A stretch of 64,000 bases of DNA from Photobacterium rosenbergii (GTDB taxonomy: Bacteria > Pseudomonadota > Gammaproteobacteria > Enterobacterales > Vibrionaceae): contig NZ_PYMB01000001.1 of NCBI RefSeq assembly GCF_003026455.1, positions 1-64,000 on the forward strand, written 5' to 3'. Below, piece after piece: positions 19,778-28,109 of the stretch. Each line of letters opens with the position of its first letter. Within the stretch, counting starts at the first letter, position 1. A model generated the notes under the pieces. That model made no database searches. It saw only the letters and a program-made list of their open reading frames with translations, and was not told the origin of the DNA. The position numbers and the translations under genes were made by a program.

Positions 19778-20197
19778 TTAAAACACAACGCCGGCTTGGA
19801 AAATAACATTGGCGTATGGGGTGCATTCACCGGTACGGATCACCGCTTTGCTGTTTTGGGTGTGTACTTTGAATGCTTCATGAGGCACATAAGCGATATT
19901 GAACGTTTTCCCGCACATCGCTTCTTCTTCGCGGATAAGGGCAATCAGCGCATCGTGGTGATCAGGGCTGACTTGCTTGAATTCTTCTGCCATCACCACG
20001 CCTTCAATCTGCATTTCGCCCAACAACGCTTTTACTGTCTGGATGAAAGTTGGCACGCCAGGGATAAGGGCAAGGTCAATACGTTGGGTTTCATCTGGGA
20101 TAGGCAGACCGGCGTCACACACAGTGACTTCATCGGTATGGCCAAGAGTGGCTACCAGATAGGACAATTCAGAGTTGATGAGTGCGCTCTTTTTCAT
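19778..20197 (-). CDS. rbsD: D-ribose pyranase
   Basis: 139 aa. It converts beta-pyranose to beta-furanose ribose, the form used by RbsK. The start MKKSALINSELSYLVATLGHTDE with the catalytic His near 20 matches RbsD/FucU-family proteins, and length is normal. First gene of the rbs operon; the operator/promoter region lies directly upstream. Confidence 0.94.
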   Translation of the reverse strand: MKKSALINSELSYLVATLGHTDEVTVCDAGLPIPDETQRIDLALIPGVPTFIQTVKALLGEMQIEGVVMAEEFKQVSPDHHDALIALIREEEAMCGKTFNIAYVPHEAFKVHTQNSKAVIRTGECTPYANVIFQAGVVF

Positions 20198-20280
20198 GCT
20201 TGCACCTTAATTATTGATGGTGGTGATGCTTCTAACGTCGTATGCCAACCGTGGCAGTGTCATCCATGTCTTAATCGAAC

Positions 20281-20308
20281 ATCGAAACGATTACGCAATC
20301 GTTTCGAT
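20281..20308. promoter_or_regulatory. Perfect 12-bp inverted repeat, candidate RbsR operator
   Basis: ATCGAAACGATT and its exact inverse are separated by four bases, about 85 bases upstream of rbsD. The CGAAACG/CGTTTCG arms resemble LacI-family operators, including the E. coli rbs operator. Confidence 0.7.
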
Positions 20309-20323
20309 GGCGATAAATGTAAA

Positions 20324-20338
20324 AGCAAACGTTTCGAT
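20324..20338. promoter_or_regulatory. Second candidate RbsR operator
   Basis: GCAAACGTTTCGAT is close to the E. coli rbs operator core (GCGAAACGTTTCGC). It lies about 16 bases from the palindrome, which would allow two repressor dimers. Confidence 0.6.
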
Positions 20339-20361
20339 GCGCACTAATTATGGTTGAAAAA

Positions 20362-20377
20362 TGTGATTGGGCTCAGA
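20362..20377. promoter_or_regulatory. Candidate CRP-cAMP site for rbs
   Basis: TGTGA-N6-TCAGA matches nine of ten conserved CRP bases, upstream of the rbsD operators. Confidence 0.5.
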
Positions 20378-20588
20378 AGAAATATGCTTTTAGTGAATGT
20401 TTTTTGTCCGCTATCAACAATTGAATGCAGTAGATATGTGATTTTTATGTAAGGTTTTGCAAAGGGCGCCAGTTTGCTTTGATATTACATGCACTAAAAG
20501 CGTATTATTACGGCGTTATATACCCACACCCTTTTAATGGTTTGGGAGTCCCTCTTCGTTCTTCAATCACCTAAATGGATTGTTCGTG

Positions 20589-20831
20589 ATGGTAACCGTA
20601 CTACAGCTTCAACCTGTTCTGCTCAGTATTGCCCCTGTTTCGGTGGCAGTTATGCTGTACGCGATGAAGAGAAAGAAAGTGTGGCTGATGCGGTTGTCGT
20701 TGATTGGCATGGTATTATCGGTGCTCTTGCTCTTTGCTTTTCAATATCTGGACTATCGCCACCTAGAAAATTGTCTTCAGCAGGGCGAGGTCTATAAACC
20801 GTTTCAAAGCCAGTGCTTCAAATTTAATTAG
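20589..20831 (+). CDS. Small two-helix membrane protein, unknown
   Basis: 80 aa with two hydrophobic segments (about 5-23 and 32-52) separated by a basic loop (AMKRKKVW), then a soluble tail with two Cys (ENCLQQG, SQCFKF). The basic loop fits an inward-facing hairpin. The ATG at 20589 was preferred to a TTG three codons upstream. No family recognised. It converges on modE with 13 bases between them. Confidence 0.55.
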   Translation: MVTVLQLQPVLLSIAPVSVAVMLYAMKRKKVWLMRLSLIGMVLSVLLLFAFQYLDYRHLENCLQQGEVYKPFQSQCFKFN

Positions 20832-20844
20832 CGGATATTGAACG

Positions 20845-21666
20845 TTAGCTCAGTGTTGCCAAGATAACCTGCGCGCTAGGGAAAACTGCATAGGCCTCAT
20901 CCCCAAGATTGAGTGTTGAAACATCTTCGCTTCCCTTATCAATCAGGGCACAAATCTCATCGTCTTGATTGAGTGTTAGGGTGACTTCGACCGAACTATC
21001 ATCTCTATCAATGGCAGTTACTTTCCCCTTAAGCCAGTTTTGCTCCGAAGAGGGCGTAGTCTTTGTAATATCTGGTTTCTCTTTAGATTGAAAAGAAGGG
21101 AGTTTGATATCAATAGCTGGCCCTTTGATTAGCGCTACCACATCTTTACCCGGTTGCAGGTTCAGCCGGACTGTACTGCCATGGGTAATGGTCGCTGTTA
21201 GGTTAACCCCACTCTGTAATTCCACTGTGATTAAATCATGTAGGGCATGGTTTTCGATATCTGCGATGGTCCCGAACAGTTGGTTGCGGGCACTGGTCTG
21301 CAATGATAGTTTGCTCATGACCCCGAGCAAACTATGCAGCGGTACACTGTCATCGTTGAGCGCTTCCAAACCCATCGACTGGATCTGATCTAACAGTTCG
21401 TACATTTGTACAAGTCGTTGGCCATGTGTCGTCAGCGAAGCACCACCTCCGCCTTTGCCACCTTTTTCTGACTCGATAAGGGCATGGTCCGACTGCCGAT
21501 TCATTTCTTTAACGGCATCATAAGCGGCTTTATAGCTAAGCCCTGCCTGTTTGGCACCCTGACTAATCGACCCCGTACAGGCTATTGCTTTCAACAAGGC
21601 GATGCGGCGGGGATTGGCGAACATTTTTCCCTGTTGCGATAGAGTCAGAATTGCATCGAAGTCCAT
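20845..21666 (-). CDS. modE: Molybdate-responsive regulator
   Basis: 273 aa. An N-terminal LysR-like winged helix (ISQGAKQAGLSYKAAYDAVKEMN, about 33-55) is followed by the ModE hallmark GGKGGGGASLT and two C-terminal TOBE/Mop domains (about 125-195 and 205-270), which bind molybdate or tungstate. In E. coli ModE represses modABC and activates Mo-enzyme genes. No mod transporter is in the window, so it would act at a distance. Confidence 0.92.
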   Translation of the reverse strand: MDFDAILTLSQQGKMFANPRRIALLKAIACTGSISQGAKQAGLSYKAAYDAVKEMNRQSDHALIESEKGGKGGGGASLTTHGQRLVQMYELLDQIQSMGLEALNDDSVPLHSLLGVMSKLSLQTSARNQLFGTIADIENHALHDLITVELQSGVNLTATITHGSTVRLNLQPGKDVVALIKGPAIDIKLPSFQSKEKPDITKTTPSSEQNWLKGKVTAIDRDDSSVEVTLTLNQDDEICALIDKGSEDVSTLNLGDEAYAVFPSAQVILATLS

Positions 21667-21820
21667 GTGAGGGTTCCTGAACAGCCTTACTGCTAATAAC
21701 GTGAGCTAGCGTGAGTATCTAAGTGCTTAATTAACGTAGAGTATACCTGATTTTCTAACAGGTTTGGCGATCTCCTTTATCGCTAAGATTACCTGAGCAT
21801 TCAATAGGATTGTGATTACC

Positions 21821-22186
21821 ATGAAAAACCAACAAACCCTGCTGTTTATCTTAAATGATGCTCCCTACGGTTCTGAGCGTTCTTTCAACGGCCTGCGCCT
21901 AGCCATTAATCTGGGTGAGCAAAGTGAAGCAGAGACTGATATCAAAATTTTCCTGATGTCTGATGCCGTAAGCTGTGCGTTACTGGCCCAAACACCTGGG
22001 GAGGGTTACAATGTCCAGCAAATGCTTGAGATACTGCTAGCTCAAGGCGCTGAAGTGAAATTATGCAAGACGTGTTGTAATGCCCGAGGTCTTTCGTCAT
22101 TGCCTCTAATCGAAGGGGCTGAAATTGGTACTTTGGATGATTTGTCTTATTGGACATTGCTAGCTGATAAGGTGGTTTCTTTCTAA
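21821..22186 (+). CDS. DsrE-family protein (YchN-like)
   Basis: 121 aa with the DsrE/F fold: an N-terminal beta strand (QTLLFILNDAPYGSERSFNG), a helix, a strand (DIKIFLMSDAVSCAL) and CKTCCNARGL with three Cys that could carry sulfur. E. coli YchN is a hexameric relative. The ATG at 21821 was chosen over a GTG nine bases upstream. It is divergent from modE. A role in sulfur relay is possible, but no Tus or Dsr genes are present to support it. Confidence 0.8.
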   Translation: MKNQQTLLFILNDAPYGSERSFNGLRLAINLGEQSEAETDIKIFLMSDAVSCALLAQTPGEGYNVQQMLEILLAQGAEVKLCKTCCNARGLSSLPLIEGAEIGTLDDLSYWTLLADKVVSF

Positions 22187-22200
22187 CCTGTGATAGGGCA

Positions 22201-22223
22201 CAAGGGCGAATGATTCGCCCTTG
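22201..22223. terminator. Convergent hairpin, likely two-way terminator
   Basis: The perfect stem CAAGGGCGAA / TTCGCCCTTG with a three-base loop lies between the DsrE gene and the convergent OM-protein gene. It lacks a long T run. Confidence 0.55.
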
Positions 22224-22246
22224 GAAGGCTATTTAACTGCTAAATA

Positions 22247-22810
22247 CTAAAACACCAGCCCCATCTGAATACCGATGACCGGCCTTTTGTCGAGGTGTTT
22301 TGGCGTATACCCTTTATTATACCAATCGGCACCCAAGCGGGCACTCAGCATTGTTTCACCCATAGTCGGTCCAGTTGTGGTGTATTGGAGTCCTACTCCA
22401 AATGTTATGCCATCCTCAGAATATTTTTCTAGTAGCTGTACTGAATTATTGCTTTCATCATTACGCGTTGATTTGTATTTGGCAAAATAGCCTCCTAGTT
22501 TTGCATAGGAGGTAAAATATTCACTGACCGGGTACATGTATAACGGTGTGAGTGCAACCGAAAAGGAATCCGTGCTCTGGTTTAATTTAGAATTTGACGA
22601 ATAGGAATACATGTCGATATCGTAATCGAATAGCATAGTACTTTCTAAGTACCACCTGTTGCTGATTTGAAAGCCCGGGGTAAACTGAAACTGGGTGTTG
22701 TCATTATTAAACCCTGCCCCAAACATTGTATATATTTCATGGCCTTGGATAAGGCTAGCAGTTGCGTTTGTACAGAACAACAGCCCGACAAGAAGTGTGT
22801 GCTTTTTCAT
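22247..22810 (-). CDS. Outer-membrane beta-barrel protein
   Basis: 187 aa with a signal peptide (residues 1-18, cleavage near ATA-S). It is rich in alternating strands (FQFTPGFQISNRWYLESTM; FSVALTPLYMYPVSEYF; FGVGLQYTTTG) and ends in IQMGLVF, a typical C-terminal barrel signal. Size fits an 8-strand OmpA/OmpW/opacity-like barrel. No other genes share its strand here; function unknown. Confidence 0.75.
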   Translation of the reverse strand: MKKHTLLVGLLFCTNATASLIQGHEIYTMFGAGFNNDNTQFQFTPGFQISNRWYLESTMLFDYDIDMYSYSSNSKLNQSTDSFSVALTPLYMYPVSEYFTSYAKLGGYFAKYKSTRNDESNNSVQLLEKYSEDGITFGVGLQYTTTGPTMGETMLSARLGADWYNKGYTPKHLDKRPVIGIQMGLVF

Positions 22811-23029
22811 GGAATAGACAAACTAAAACAAATACATGCACAAATAATACAGTGTTTTTTAATTTAATGGTGAGACAATCAGCGCAATAGTGGCAGTTTA
22901 TATGTATGCAAATATGTACTGATTTTTAATGTGTATGAGTCGCATGGGTATATAGAGGGGTGTTATGAATATACTTATGATAATTAACAGAGCAACAATA
23001 TTTTGTTTAATAATGGCCCTGAGAAAATT

Positions 23030-23084
23030 AAGGGTTCAAAGTGCGAACCCTTGAACCCTTGAACCCTTGAACCCTTGAACCCTT
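23030..23084. repeat. Tandem 8-bp repeat (GAACCCTT)5 with an inverted copy
   Basis: Five perfect copies of GAACCCTT occupy 23045-23084, and the inverse AAGGGTTC sits at 23030-23037. The inverted copy can pair with any repeat to make a hairpin just after the stop of the LacI-type gene, so it may act as its terminator. Confidence 0.9.
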
Positions 23085-23091
23085 ATCTTTT

Positions 23092-24120
23092 TTAGGTCTG
23101 ACTACTTGCTCGCTGTTGTAATTGAAAGCCAACATTAAGGCTATTTGTCATTATTGTATTGCCTTGGATTTTTGAGCTGATTAAGTCAGCTGCTTGGTTT
23201 GCCATTGCACTGTAATCAACTTCAATCGCTGTGATCCCCGGATAGCTCTGATGGCAAAAAGCCCCCCCATCGAGACAGGTAATAGCCATTGAATTGGGAA
23301 CTTTTAAGACCCGGCGCTGGCATTCGAACAATGCGCCCATAGCAATGTTTTCGTGGGTACAGATCAGGGCATCGAGTTCTTGCTCCCGAAGAAGAAGCTT
23401 GGCCAACCCTTGTGCTCCTAACTCTATACTGGCTTGCTCATGAGAGGTCAGGAAATGATCGGGTGCGAGATATCCTTCTATCATTGCAGCCTGCCAGCCC
23501 CTCAATTGTTTATTAAGGATCGCTTGATCACCATGACCACCGATAAAGCCGATATTTTTAAAGCCCTGCTCTATAAGCTGCTGGGTCAAGACTTTTGCTG
23601 ACTGATAATGGTCGACGCCAACATTGAGATCGATCGCCAGTGGCGTGATTTCGTTAACCTCCAAAACTGGGATATTACAGGTTTCAAGTAGCTTGCGACC
23701 TTTGGCCGACCTTTCGCTACCAAATAGCACAATGGCGGCGGGACTGCTGGCCAGAATATTGGTCAGGATTTTCTCTTCTTGATCCAGAACCCCACCCGTA
23801 TAGCTGATCTGCAGTTGGAAATTACGCTTGGCCAACTGAGTTTGGAAGGGACCGATAAATTGGCAGCAGGCGCTTTCTGTCATGGAAGGAACCAGCATGG
23901 CAATCGTATCACTCTGACCAGAAGCCAGCGCACCGGCAGCTTTGTTGGGAATATATCCCAGCTCATCGACTGCCTGTTGGATCTTTTCACGCAGTTTATC
24001 TGAAACTTGCTCTGGGGTACGCAATGCCCGAGATACCGTCATCGAACCCACACCTGCGAGTTTGGCGACATCTGCAAGTGTTGCACGACCCGTACTTCGA
24101 CGTTTTCGAGGCTCAGCCAT
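23092..24120 (-). CDS. LacI/GntR-type transcriptional regulator
   Basis: 342 aa. A basic N-terminus (PRKRRSTGRA) leads into a LacI helix-turn-helix (TLADVAKLAGVGSMTVSRALR, about 14-34) and a periplasmic-binding-like effector domain. The N-terminal region most resembles gluconate-repressor (GntR) LacI members. It is divergent from the ascorbate-type PTS genes and most likely represses them through three repeated GGTAGCGCTAYC sites in the shared promoter region. The inducer is unknown because no catabolic enzyme is linked. Confidence 0.85.
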   Translation of the reverse strand: MAEPRKRRSTGRATLADVAKLAGVGSMTVSRALRTPEQVSDKLREKIQQAVDELGYIPNKAAGALASGQSDTIAMLVPSMTESACCQFIGPFQTQLAKRNFQLQISYTGGVLDQEEKILTNILASSPAAIVLFGSERSAKGRKLLETCNIPVLEVNEITPLAIDLNVGVDHYQSAKVLTQQLIEQGFKNIGFIGGHGDQAILNKQLRGWQAAMIEGYLAPDHFLTSHEQASIELGAQGLAKLLLREQELDALICTHENIAMGALFECQRRVLKVPNSMAITCLDGGAFCHQSYPGITAIEVDYSAMANQAADLISSKIQGNTIMTNSLNVGFQLQQRASSQT

Positions 24121-24297
24121 CGAATCTCCCTACATCTTAAAATAGCATTGCTAACCTTTGGCTATTAGCAATGATATTTTTATCTAAAAATCAGGTGGTT
24201 AAATATACCACTTCAATATCTTCACTGTGAATTACGCATTTTAACCTTGTTAATACCAAGGTTCCAACTGGTTTGCCCGGTCTGTGATATGAAAAAT

Positions 24298-24343
24298 GGT
24301 AGCGCTATCACAAAATTTGGTAGCGCTATCAGGTAGCGCTACC
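24298..24343. promoter_or_regulatory. Three GGTAGCGCTAYC operators
   Basis: Copies at 24298-24309, 24319-24330 and 24332-24343; the last is a perfect palindrome (GGTAGCGCTACC). LacI-family operators often have such a GCGC core. They lie between the divergent regulator and PTS genes. Confidence 0.78.
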
Positions 24344-24365
24344 AAATGTGATTTTGATCTCTTTA
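24344..24365. promoter_or_regulatory. Candidate CRP-cAMP site for the PTS operon
   Basis: AAATGTGAT...GATC matches 17 of 22 positions of the CRP consensus and directly abuts the third operator, upstream of the IIA gene. Confidence 0.5.
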
Positions 24366-24432
24366 TTTGTAGCGAGCGATCGTTAAAGTGACCCCATCGA
24401 CACAACTTACCCTATTAAAAACGAGAAGAGCG

Positions 24433-24876
24433 ATGCTGAAAGAACTGCTTACCCCGGATGTAATTAGCCTTCATGATTCGGCTGAAAACTGGCAACAGGC
24501 CATAGAGCTATCTTGCCAACCATTGATTGACAATGGTGCTATCGAACCAAGCTACGTTGAGGCCATTTTTAAGTCACACGAGGAAATGGGGCCTTATTAC
24601 GTTATCGGTCCTGGCATCGCCATGCCGCATGCCCGTCCTGAAAATGGCGTGAATCGCCTGGCACTTGGCCTAACGGTGATCCGCAATGGTGTGAACTTCG
24701 ATGCCGATGAAAATGACCCGGTAAAAATGCTGGTGACGCTAGCGGCAACCGACAGCAACAGCCATGTGGATGCTATTGCTCAGCTCGCTGAACTCTTTAT
24801 GAATGAAGAACATGTCGCGCAGATTTGTAGCGCACAAGATGTGGATGCTATTAGCCGCATCATTGAAACCTATTAA
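24433..24876 (+). CDS. PTS enzyme IIA, ascorbate/mannitol-fructose type
   Basis: 147-aa phosphocarrier. The active-site His lies in GIAMPHARPE (His66), and the fold signature continues with ALGLTVIRNGVNFD and VKMLVTLAA. It would pass phosphate from HPr to the IIB protein. The Met at 24433 gives the normal length; an in-frame GTG upstream would add 15 residues. First gene of a IIA-IIB-IIC operon, downstream of operators and a CRP-like site. UlaC-like, but substrate not proven. Confidence 0.88.
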   Translation: MLKELLTPDVISLHDSAENWQQAIELSCQPLIDNGAIEPSYVEAIFKSHEEMGPYYVIGPGIAMPHARPENGVNRLALGLTVIRNGVNFDADENDPVKMLVTLAATDSNSHVDAIAQLAELFMNEEHVAQICSAQDVDAISRIIETY

Positions 24877-24956
24877 TTCCAATGGCTTCGGCCATCCCAA
24901 TTACAGCGAATTATTCGCAAACTAATAACGCTCAAGAAGTAGAAAGGTAGAATATT

Positions 24957-25244
24957 ATGAAAATTATGGTTGTATGTGGTCACGGTCTTGGTACTAGCCT
25001 AATGATGGAAATGAGCCTTAAGGGCATCGTTAAAGAGCTAGAAGTTGCTGCAACTGTCGACCACTGCGATTTGGGTTCGGCGAAAGGTACGGCATGTGAC
25101 ATTTTCATCGGTACCAATGACATTACTGAACAGCTAGTTGCCCAGGGCGTTGACGGCAAGATTGTCTCGCTAGATAACATGGTCGACAAAAACGCGATGA
25201 AAGAGCGTTTGTCAGCAGCCCTAAAAGAACTTGGCGCTCTGTAA
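24957..25244 (+). CDS. PTS enzyme IIB, ascorbate type
   Basis: 95 aa. N-terminal phosphorylation loop CGHGLGTS with the active Cys at position 7, as in UlaB/SgaB. It receives phosphate from IIA and passes it to the sugar carried by IIC. It lies nine bases before the IIC gene. Confidence 0.9.
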   Translation: MKIMVVCGHGLGTSLMMEMSLKGIVKELEVAATVDHCDLGSAKGTACDIFIGTNDITEQLVAQGVDGKIVSLDNMVDKNAMKERLSAALKELGAL

Positions 25245-25253
25245 GAGGTAGCG

Positions 25254-26510
25254 ATGGAATTTTTTAGTTTCCTAATGAATGACGTGCTGGCCGAGCCAGC
25301 CGTCCTTGTCGGCCTGATAGCGCTTATCGGCCTGATAGCTCAGAAAAAACCGGTGACAGAATGTATCAAGGGTACGGTCAAAACCATTATGGGTTTTGTC
25401 ATCCTCGGTGCTGGTGCGGGCTTGGTGGTTACCTCGCTGGGTGATTTCTCGGCTATCTTCACCGAAGCCTTTGGTATTACCGGTGTTGTGCCAAACAACG
25501 AAGCCATTGTTTCGATTGCCCAGGAAGCATTCGGTAAAGAAATGGCAATGATCATGTTCTTTGCCATGTTAGTGAACATCCTGATCGCCCGCTTTACCCC
25601 GTGGAAATTTATCTTCCTGACAGGTCACCATACCTTGTTCATGTCGATGATGGTTGCAGCTATCTTGTCGTCCAGCGGCATGGCGGGTGTCCCTCTAATC
25701 GCAACGGGTTCGTTGGTTGTTGGCTTTGTCATGGTTCTGTTCCCTGCTATTGCCCACAAGTACATGAAGCAGGTGACTGGCTCGGATGATGTGGCAATCG
25801 GCCACTTCTCTACCATGTCTTATGTGTTGGCAGGTTTCATCGGTAGCAAGTTTGGTAACAAAGAACACTCTACCGAAGATATGGATGTGCCAAAGAGTTT
25901 GCTGTTCCTGCGTGATACGCCGGTGGCGATTTCCTTCACCATGAGTATCATCTTCTTGATCACCTGTTTGTTCGCTGGTGGTGATTTTGTCCGCGAAGTG
26001 AGCGGCGGCAAGCACTGGTTCATGTTCTCGCTGATGCAGTCCATCACCTTTGCAGCCGGTGTTTACGTTATCCTGCAAGGTGTACGTATGGTTATCGCTG
26101 AAATCGTACCTGCATTCAAAGGGATCTCTGACAAACTGGTACCGAACGCAAAACCAGCTCTAGATTGCCCGGTTGTATTCCCATACGCGCCGAATGCGGT
26201 ATTGGTAGGCTTCCTATCAAGCTTCACTGCCGGACTGTTTGGTATGTTCCTGCTATATATCATGGGGCTGACGGTTATCATCCCAGGTGTAGTACCGCAC
26301 TTCTTCGTTGGTGCAGCAGCTGGTGTATTCGGTAACGCAACCGGTGGTCGTCGTGGCGCAATGTTGGGGGCATTTGCCCAAGGCCTATTGATCACCTTCC
26401 TACCAGTATTCCTATTGCCAGTACTGGGTGACCTTGGCTTTGCCAACACCACCTTTAGTGATGCTGACTTCGGTATCGTAGGTATCTTACTGGGTCTGAT
26501 TGTTCGTTAA
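25254..26510 (+). CDS. PTS enzyme IIC, ascorbate type (UlaA/SgaT family)
   Basis: A 418-aa inner-membrane protein with about 10-11 helices and the UlaA-type segments TECIKGTVKTIMGFVILGAGAG and ARFTPWKFIFLTGHHTLFMS. It translocates and phosphorylates L-ascorbate or a related sugar acid. No UlaD/E/F or UlaG-like genes are linked, so the true substrate is open. A terminator follows. Confidence 0.88.
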   Translation: MEFFSFLMNDVLAEPAVLVGLIALIGLIAQKKPVTECIKGTVKTIMGFVILGAGAGLVVTSLGDFSAIFTEAFGITGVVPNNEAIVSIAQEAFGKEMAMIMFFAMLVNILIARFTPWKFIFLTGHHTLFMSMMVAAILSSSGMAGVPLIATGSLVVGFVMVLFPAIAHKYMKQVTGSDDVAIGHFSTMSYVLAGFIGSKFGNKEHSTEDMDVPKSLLFLRDTPVAISFTMSIIFLITCLFAGGDFVREVSGGKHWFMFSLMQSITFAAGVYVILQGVRMVIAEIVPAFKGISDKLVPNAKPALDCPVVFPYAPNAVLVGFLSSFTAGLFGMFLLYIMGLTVIIPGVVPHFFVGAAAGVFGNATGGRRGAMLGAFAQGLLITFLPVFLLPVLGDLGFANTTFSDADFGIVGILLGLIVR

Positions 26511-26542
26511 TCACATCAACTAGAGCCACCTCCATGACAGCT

Positions 26543-26579
26543 AAAAGCCCGTAACCATATTGGTCGCGGGCTTTTTTGT
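26543..26579 (+). terminator. Terminator of the PTS operon
   Basis: The stem AAAGCCCG / CGGGCTTT with a loop of about 15 bases is followed by a T run. Confidence 0.85.
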
Positions 26580-26613
26580 TAGGATGGGGCCGCGGGTTGT
26601 TTCGGAAGTAGTA

Positions 26614-27492
26614 TCAACTCGATTCAACGCTCAGGTTAGCCAATTGCTGTTCGATAGCACTGATACAGGTAGTCACGTTAATGGGAGGCTGCTTGGGGTA
26701 GGGGTGAAGTGCATATACCGGGTTGGGTTTAAGTTGATGGTCGGGAAATATAGCCTTCAGGTGTGGTTTTTGATGAAAGATGTAATCAGGGACAATGCCA
26801 ATACCTGCCCCGGATTCAATTAAGCTCAGGCAGGTATGGAAAGAGTCGGCACGGCAGGTGATATTGGCTTGATAACTATAGTTTTCTCCGGCCATTTTGG
26901 TATGACTAAAATGGTGGAGGATCCTTGAAGGCTGCCACTGGTTGGCAAGATACCCTGCGCTCTCTTTTTCATTGTCGATAACACTTTGCGTTCCGCACAG
27001 CACATCTCTGAACTCCCCGATCCTTCTTTGCATAAGCGCGTTTTCAGAGGAGGCGCCAACCCGGATGGCAAGATCAATGTGTTTCTCCATCAGGTTCAGA
27101 GGTTGGTCGCTGCTTATCAGTTCAGGCCGTAATTTTGGATAGCTCTTCATCAGCGAACCAATGGCTGGGGCGACAAGGGTAGACATCAGGGCATCTGACG
27201 ACGTTATTACGATTTTACCCTGCGGCTCTTGCTGGCTTTCCAGAGCCTGTTGCCAAGCAAAGTCAGCCAGATCATTGAGCTTCTTGCATTCAGCATAGAA
27301 GGCCTGTCCTGCTTGGGTCAGGATTTGGCGACGTGTGGTACGCTTGAGAAGGCTGATCCCCAGCTCTGTCTCCAGTAACTTGAGGTGTTGGCTCCCCACG
27401 GATTTTGAAAGCCCCAGTCCGTCGGCTGCTGCGGTGATCGAACCCGATTCAACGATGTGGGCAAACAATGACATCTGGCGTAGTCGGTTCAT
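26614..27492 (-). CDS. LysR-family transcriptional regulator
   Basis: 292 aa with an N-terminal helix-turn-helix (FAHIVESGSITAAADGLGLSKS) and a LysR effector domain. The pattern GISLLKRTTRRQILTQAG after the helix is typical of the CrgA/DsdC-like group. It is divergent from the small NTF2-like gene (143 bases between starts), its best candidate target. Effector unknown. Confidence 0.85.
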   Translation of the reverse strand: MNRLRQMSLFAHIVESGSITAAADGLGLSKSVGSQHLKLLETELGISLLKRTTRRQILTQAGQAFYAECKKLNDLADFAWQQALESQQEPQGKIVITSSDALMSTLVAPAIGSLMKSYPKLRPELISSDQPLNLMEKHIDLAIRVGASSENALMQRRIGEFRDVLCGTQSVIDNEKESAGYLANQWQPSRILHHFSHTKMAGENYSYQANITCRADSFHTCLSLIESGAGIGIVPDYIFHQKPHLKAIFPDHQLKPNPVYALHPYPKQPPINVTTCISAIEQQLANLSVESS

Positions 27493-27635
27493 TATTATCT
27501 CATTTCTTTATTTATCAACACGACATCTATTGTCCGTAAAAACAGAACAGTCATTTCTAATAGGTTTGTTTTTCTATATTAATTGAGTGCCTACACTTAG
27601 GGCAACTTGATAAGCATTCAGAATAAGGATTCAAG

Positions 27636-28001
27636 ATGGACACATTAGCGCGTTGTAAAGCGGGTATCGCGGCTTGGCAGCAGGCATTTAACCAGCAAGA
27701 TGCAGCAGGGTGCGCAGCGCAATACACCGAAGAGTGCGTTATGGAAGCCAAACCGTTTGGTGTTTTCGAAGGGCGAGAAGCGATTCAGGCGTTCTGGCAA
27801 AACATCATCGACCAAGGCTTTGCTGATGTTCAATACAGCGACGTGCGCTGGGAAGCAGAAGGGGAGAACGGCTATATCCTGTCATCATCATGGACCATGA
27901 ACAAGGCTTTTGGTGTGGTACACCGTGAGCATTGGGTAGTGCAGGAAGATGGTCATGCCCGTTTGGTCAGTGATTACTTTGAAGTACAGGGTGAGCGGTA
28001 A
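27636..28001 (+). CDS. NTF2-like / SnoaL-fold protein
   Basis: 121 aa. The layout (helix AWQQAFNQQDAAGCAAQY, then EECVMEAKPFGVFEGREAIQAFWQNII and C-terminal strands) is that of the NTF2-like superfamily, which includes small isomerases, ligand carriers and uncharacterised stress proteins. AAGGA precedes the ATG and a terminator follows. Controlled perhaps by the divergent LysR gene. No specific function can be assigned. Confidence 0.7.
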   Translation: MDTLARCKAGIAAWQQAFNQQDAAGCAAQYTEECVMEAKPFGVFEGREAIQAFWQNIIDQGFADVQYSDVRWEAEGENGYILSSSWTMNKAFGVVHREHWVVQEDGHARLVSDYFEVQGER

Positions 28002-28044
28002 ATAGCTCGATAAATCCAGAATGAGATAATTGCCAGTCATAAGA

Positions 28045-28078
28045 AAAGGGAACAGGTTTTAAGCCTATTCCCTTTTTC
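28045..28078 (+). terminator. Rho-independent terminator
   Basis: A 12-pair stem (AAAGGGAACAGG / CCTATTCCCTTT, one mismatch-type pair) is followed by TTC. It may serve both convergent genes. Confidence 0.8.
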
Positions 28079-28109
28079 GTGTATCGGCTAAGACGCTGTG
28101 TGCGCATAG

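Larger units (their letters stand above)
20198..20588. other. rbs promoter/operator region
   Basis: 391 bases between the divergent rbsD and the small membrane-protein gene. It holds a long palindrome, an RbsR-type half-operator and a CRP-like site, listed separately, and no other convincing ORF. Confidence 0.6.

Noticed and set aside
20537-20797. Alternative 86-codon ORF overlapping the small membrane protein
   Set aside because: Its composition is less protein-like; the other frame has two clean hydrophobic helices and a basic loop.
25695-26078. Minus-strand ORF of 127 codons inside the PTS IIC gene
   Set aside because: It is a shadow of the strongly supported UlaA-type gene on the plus strand.
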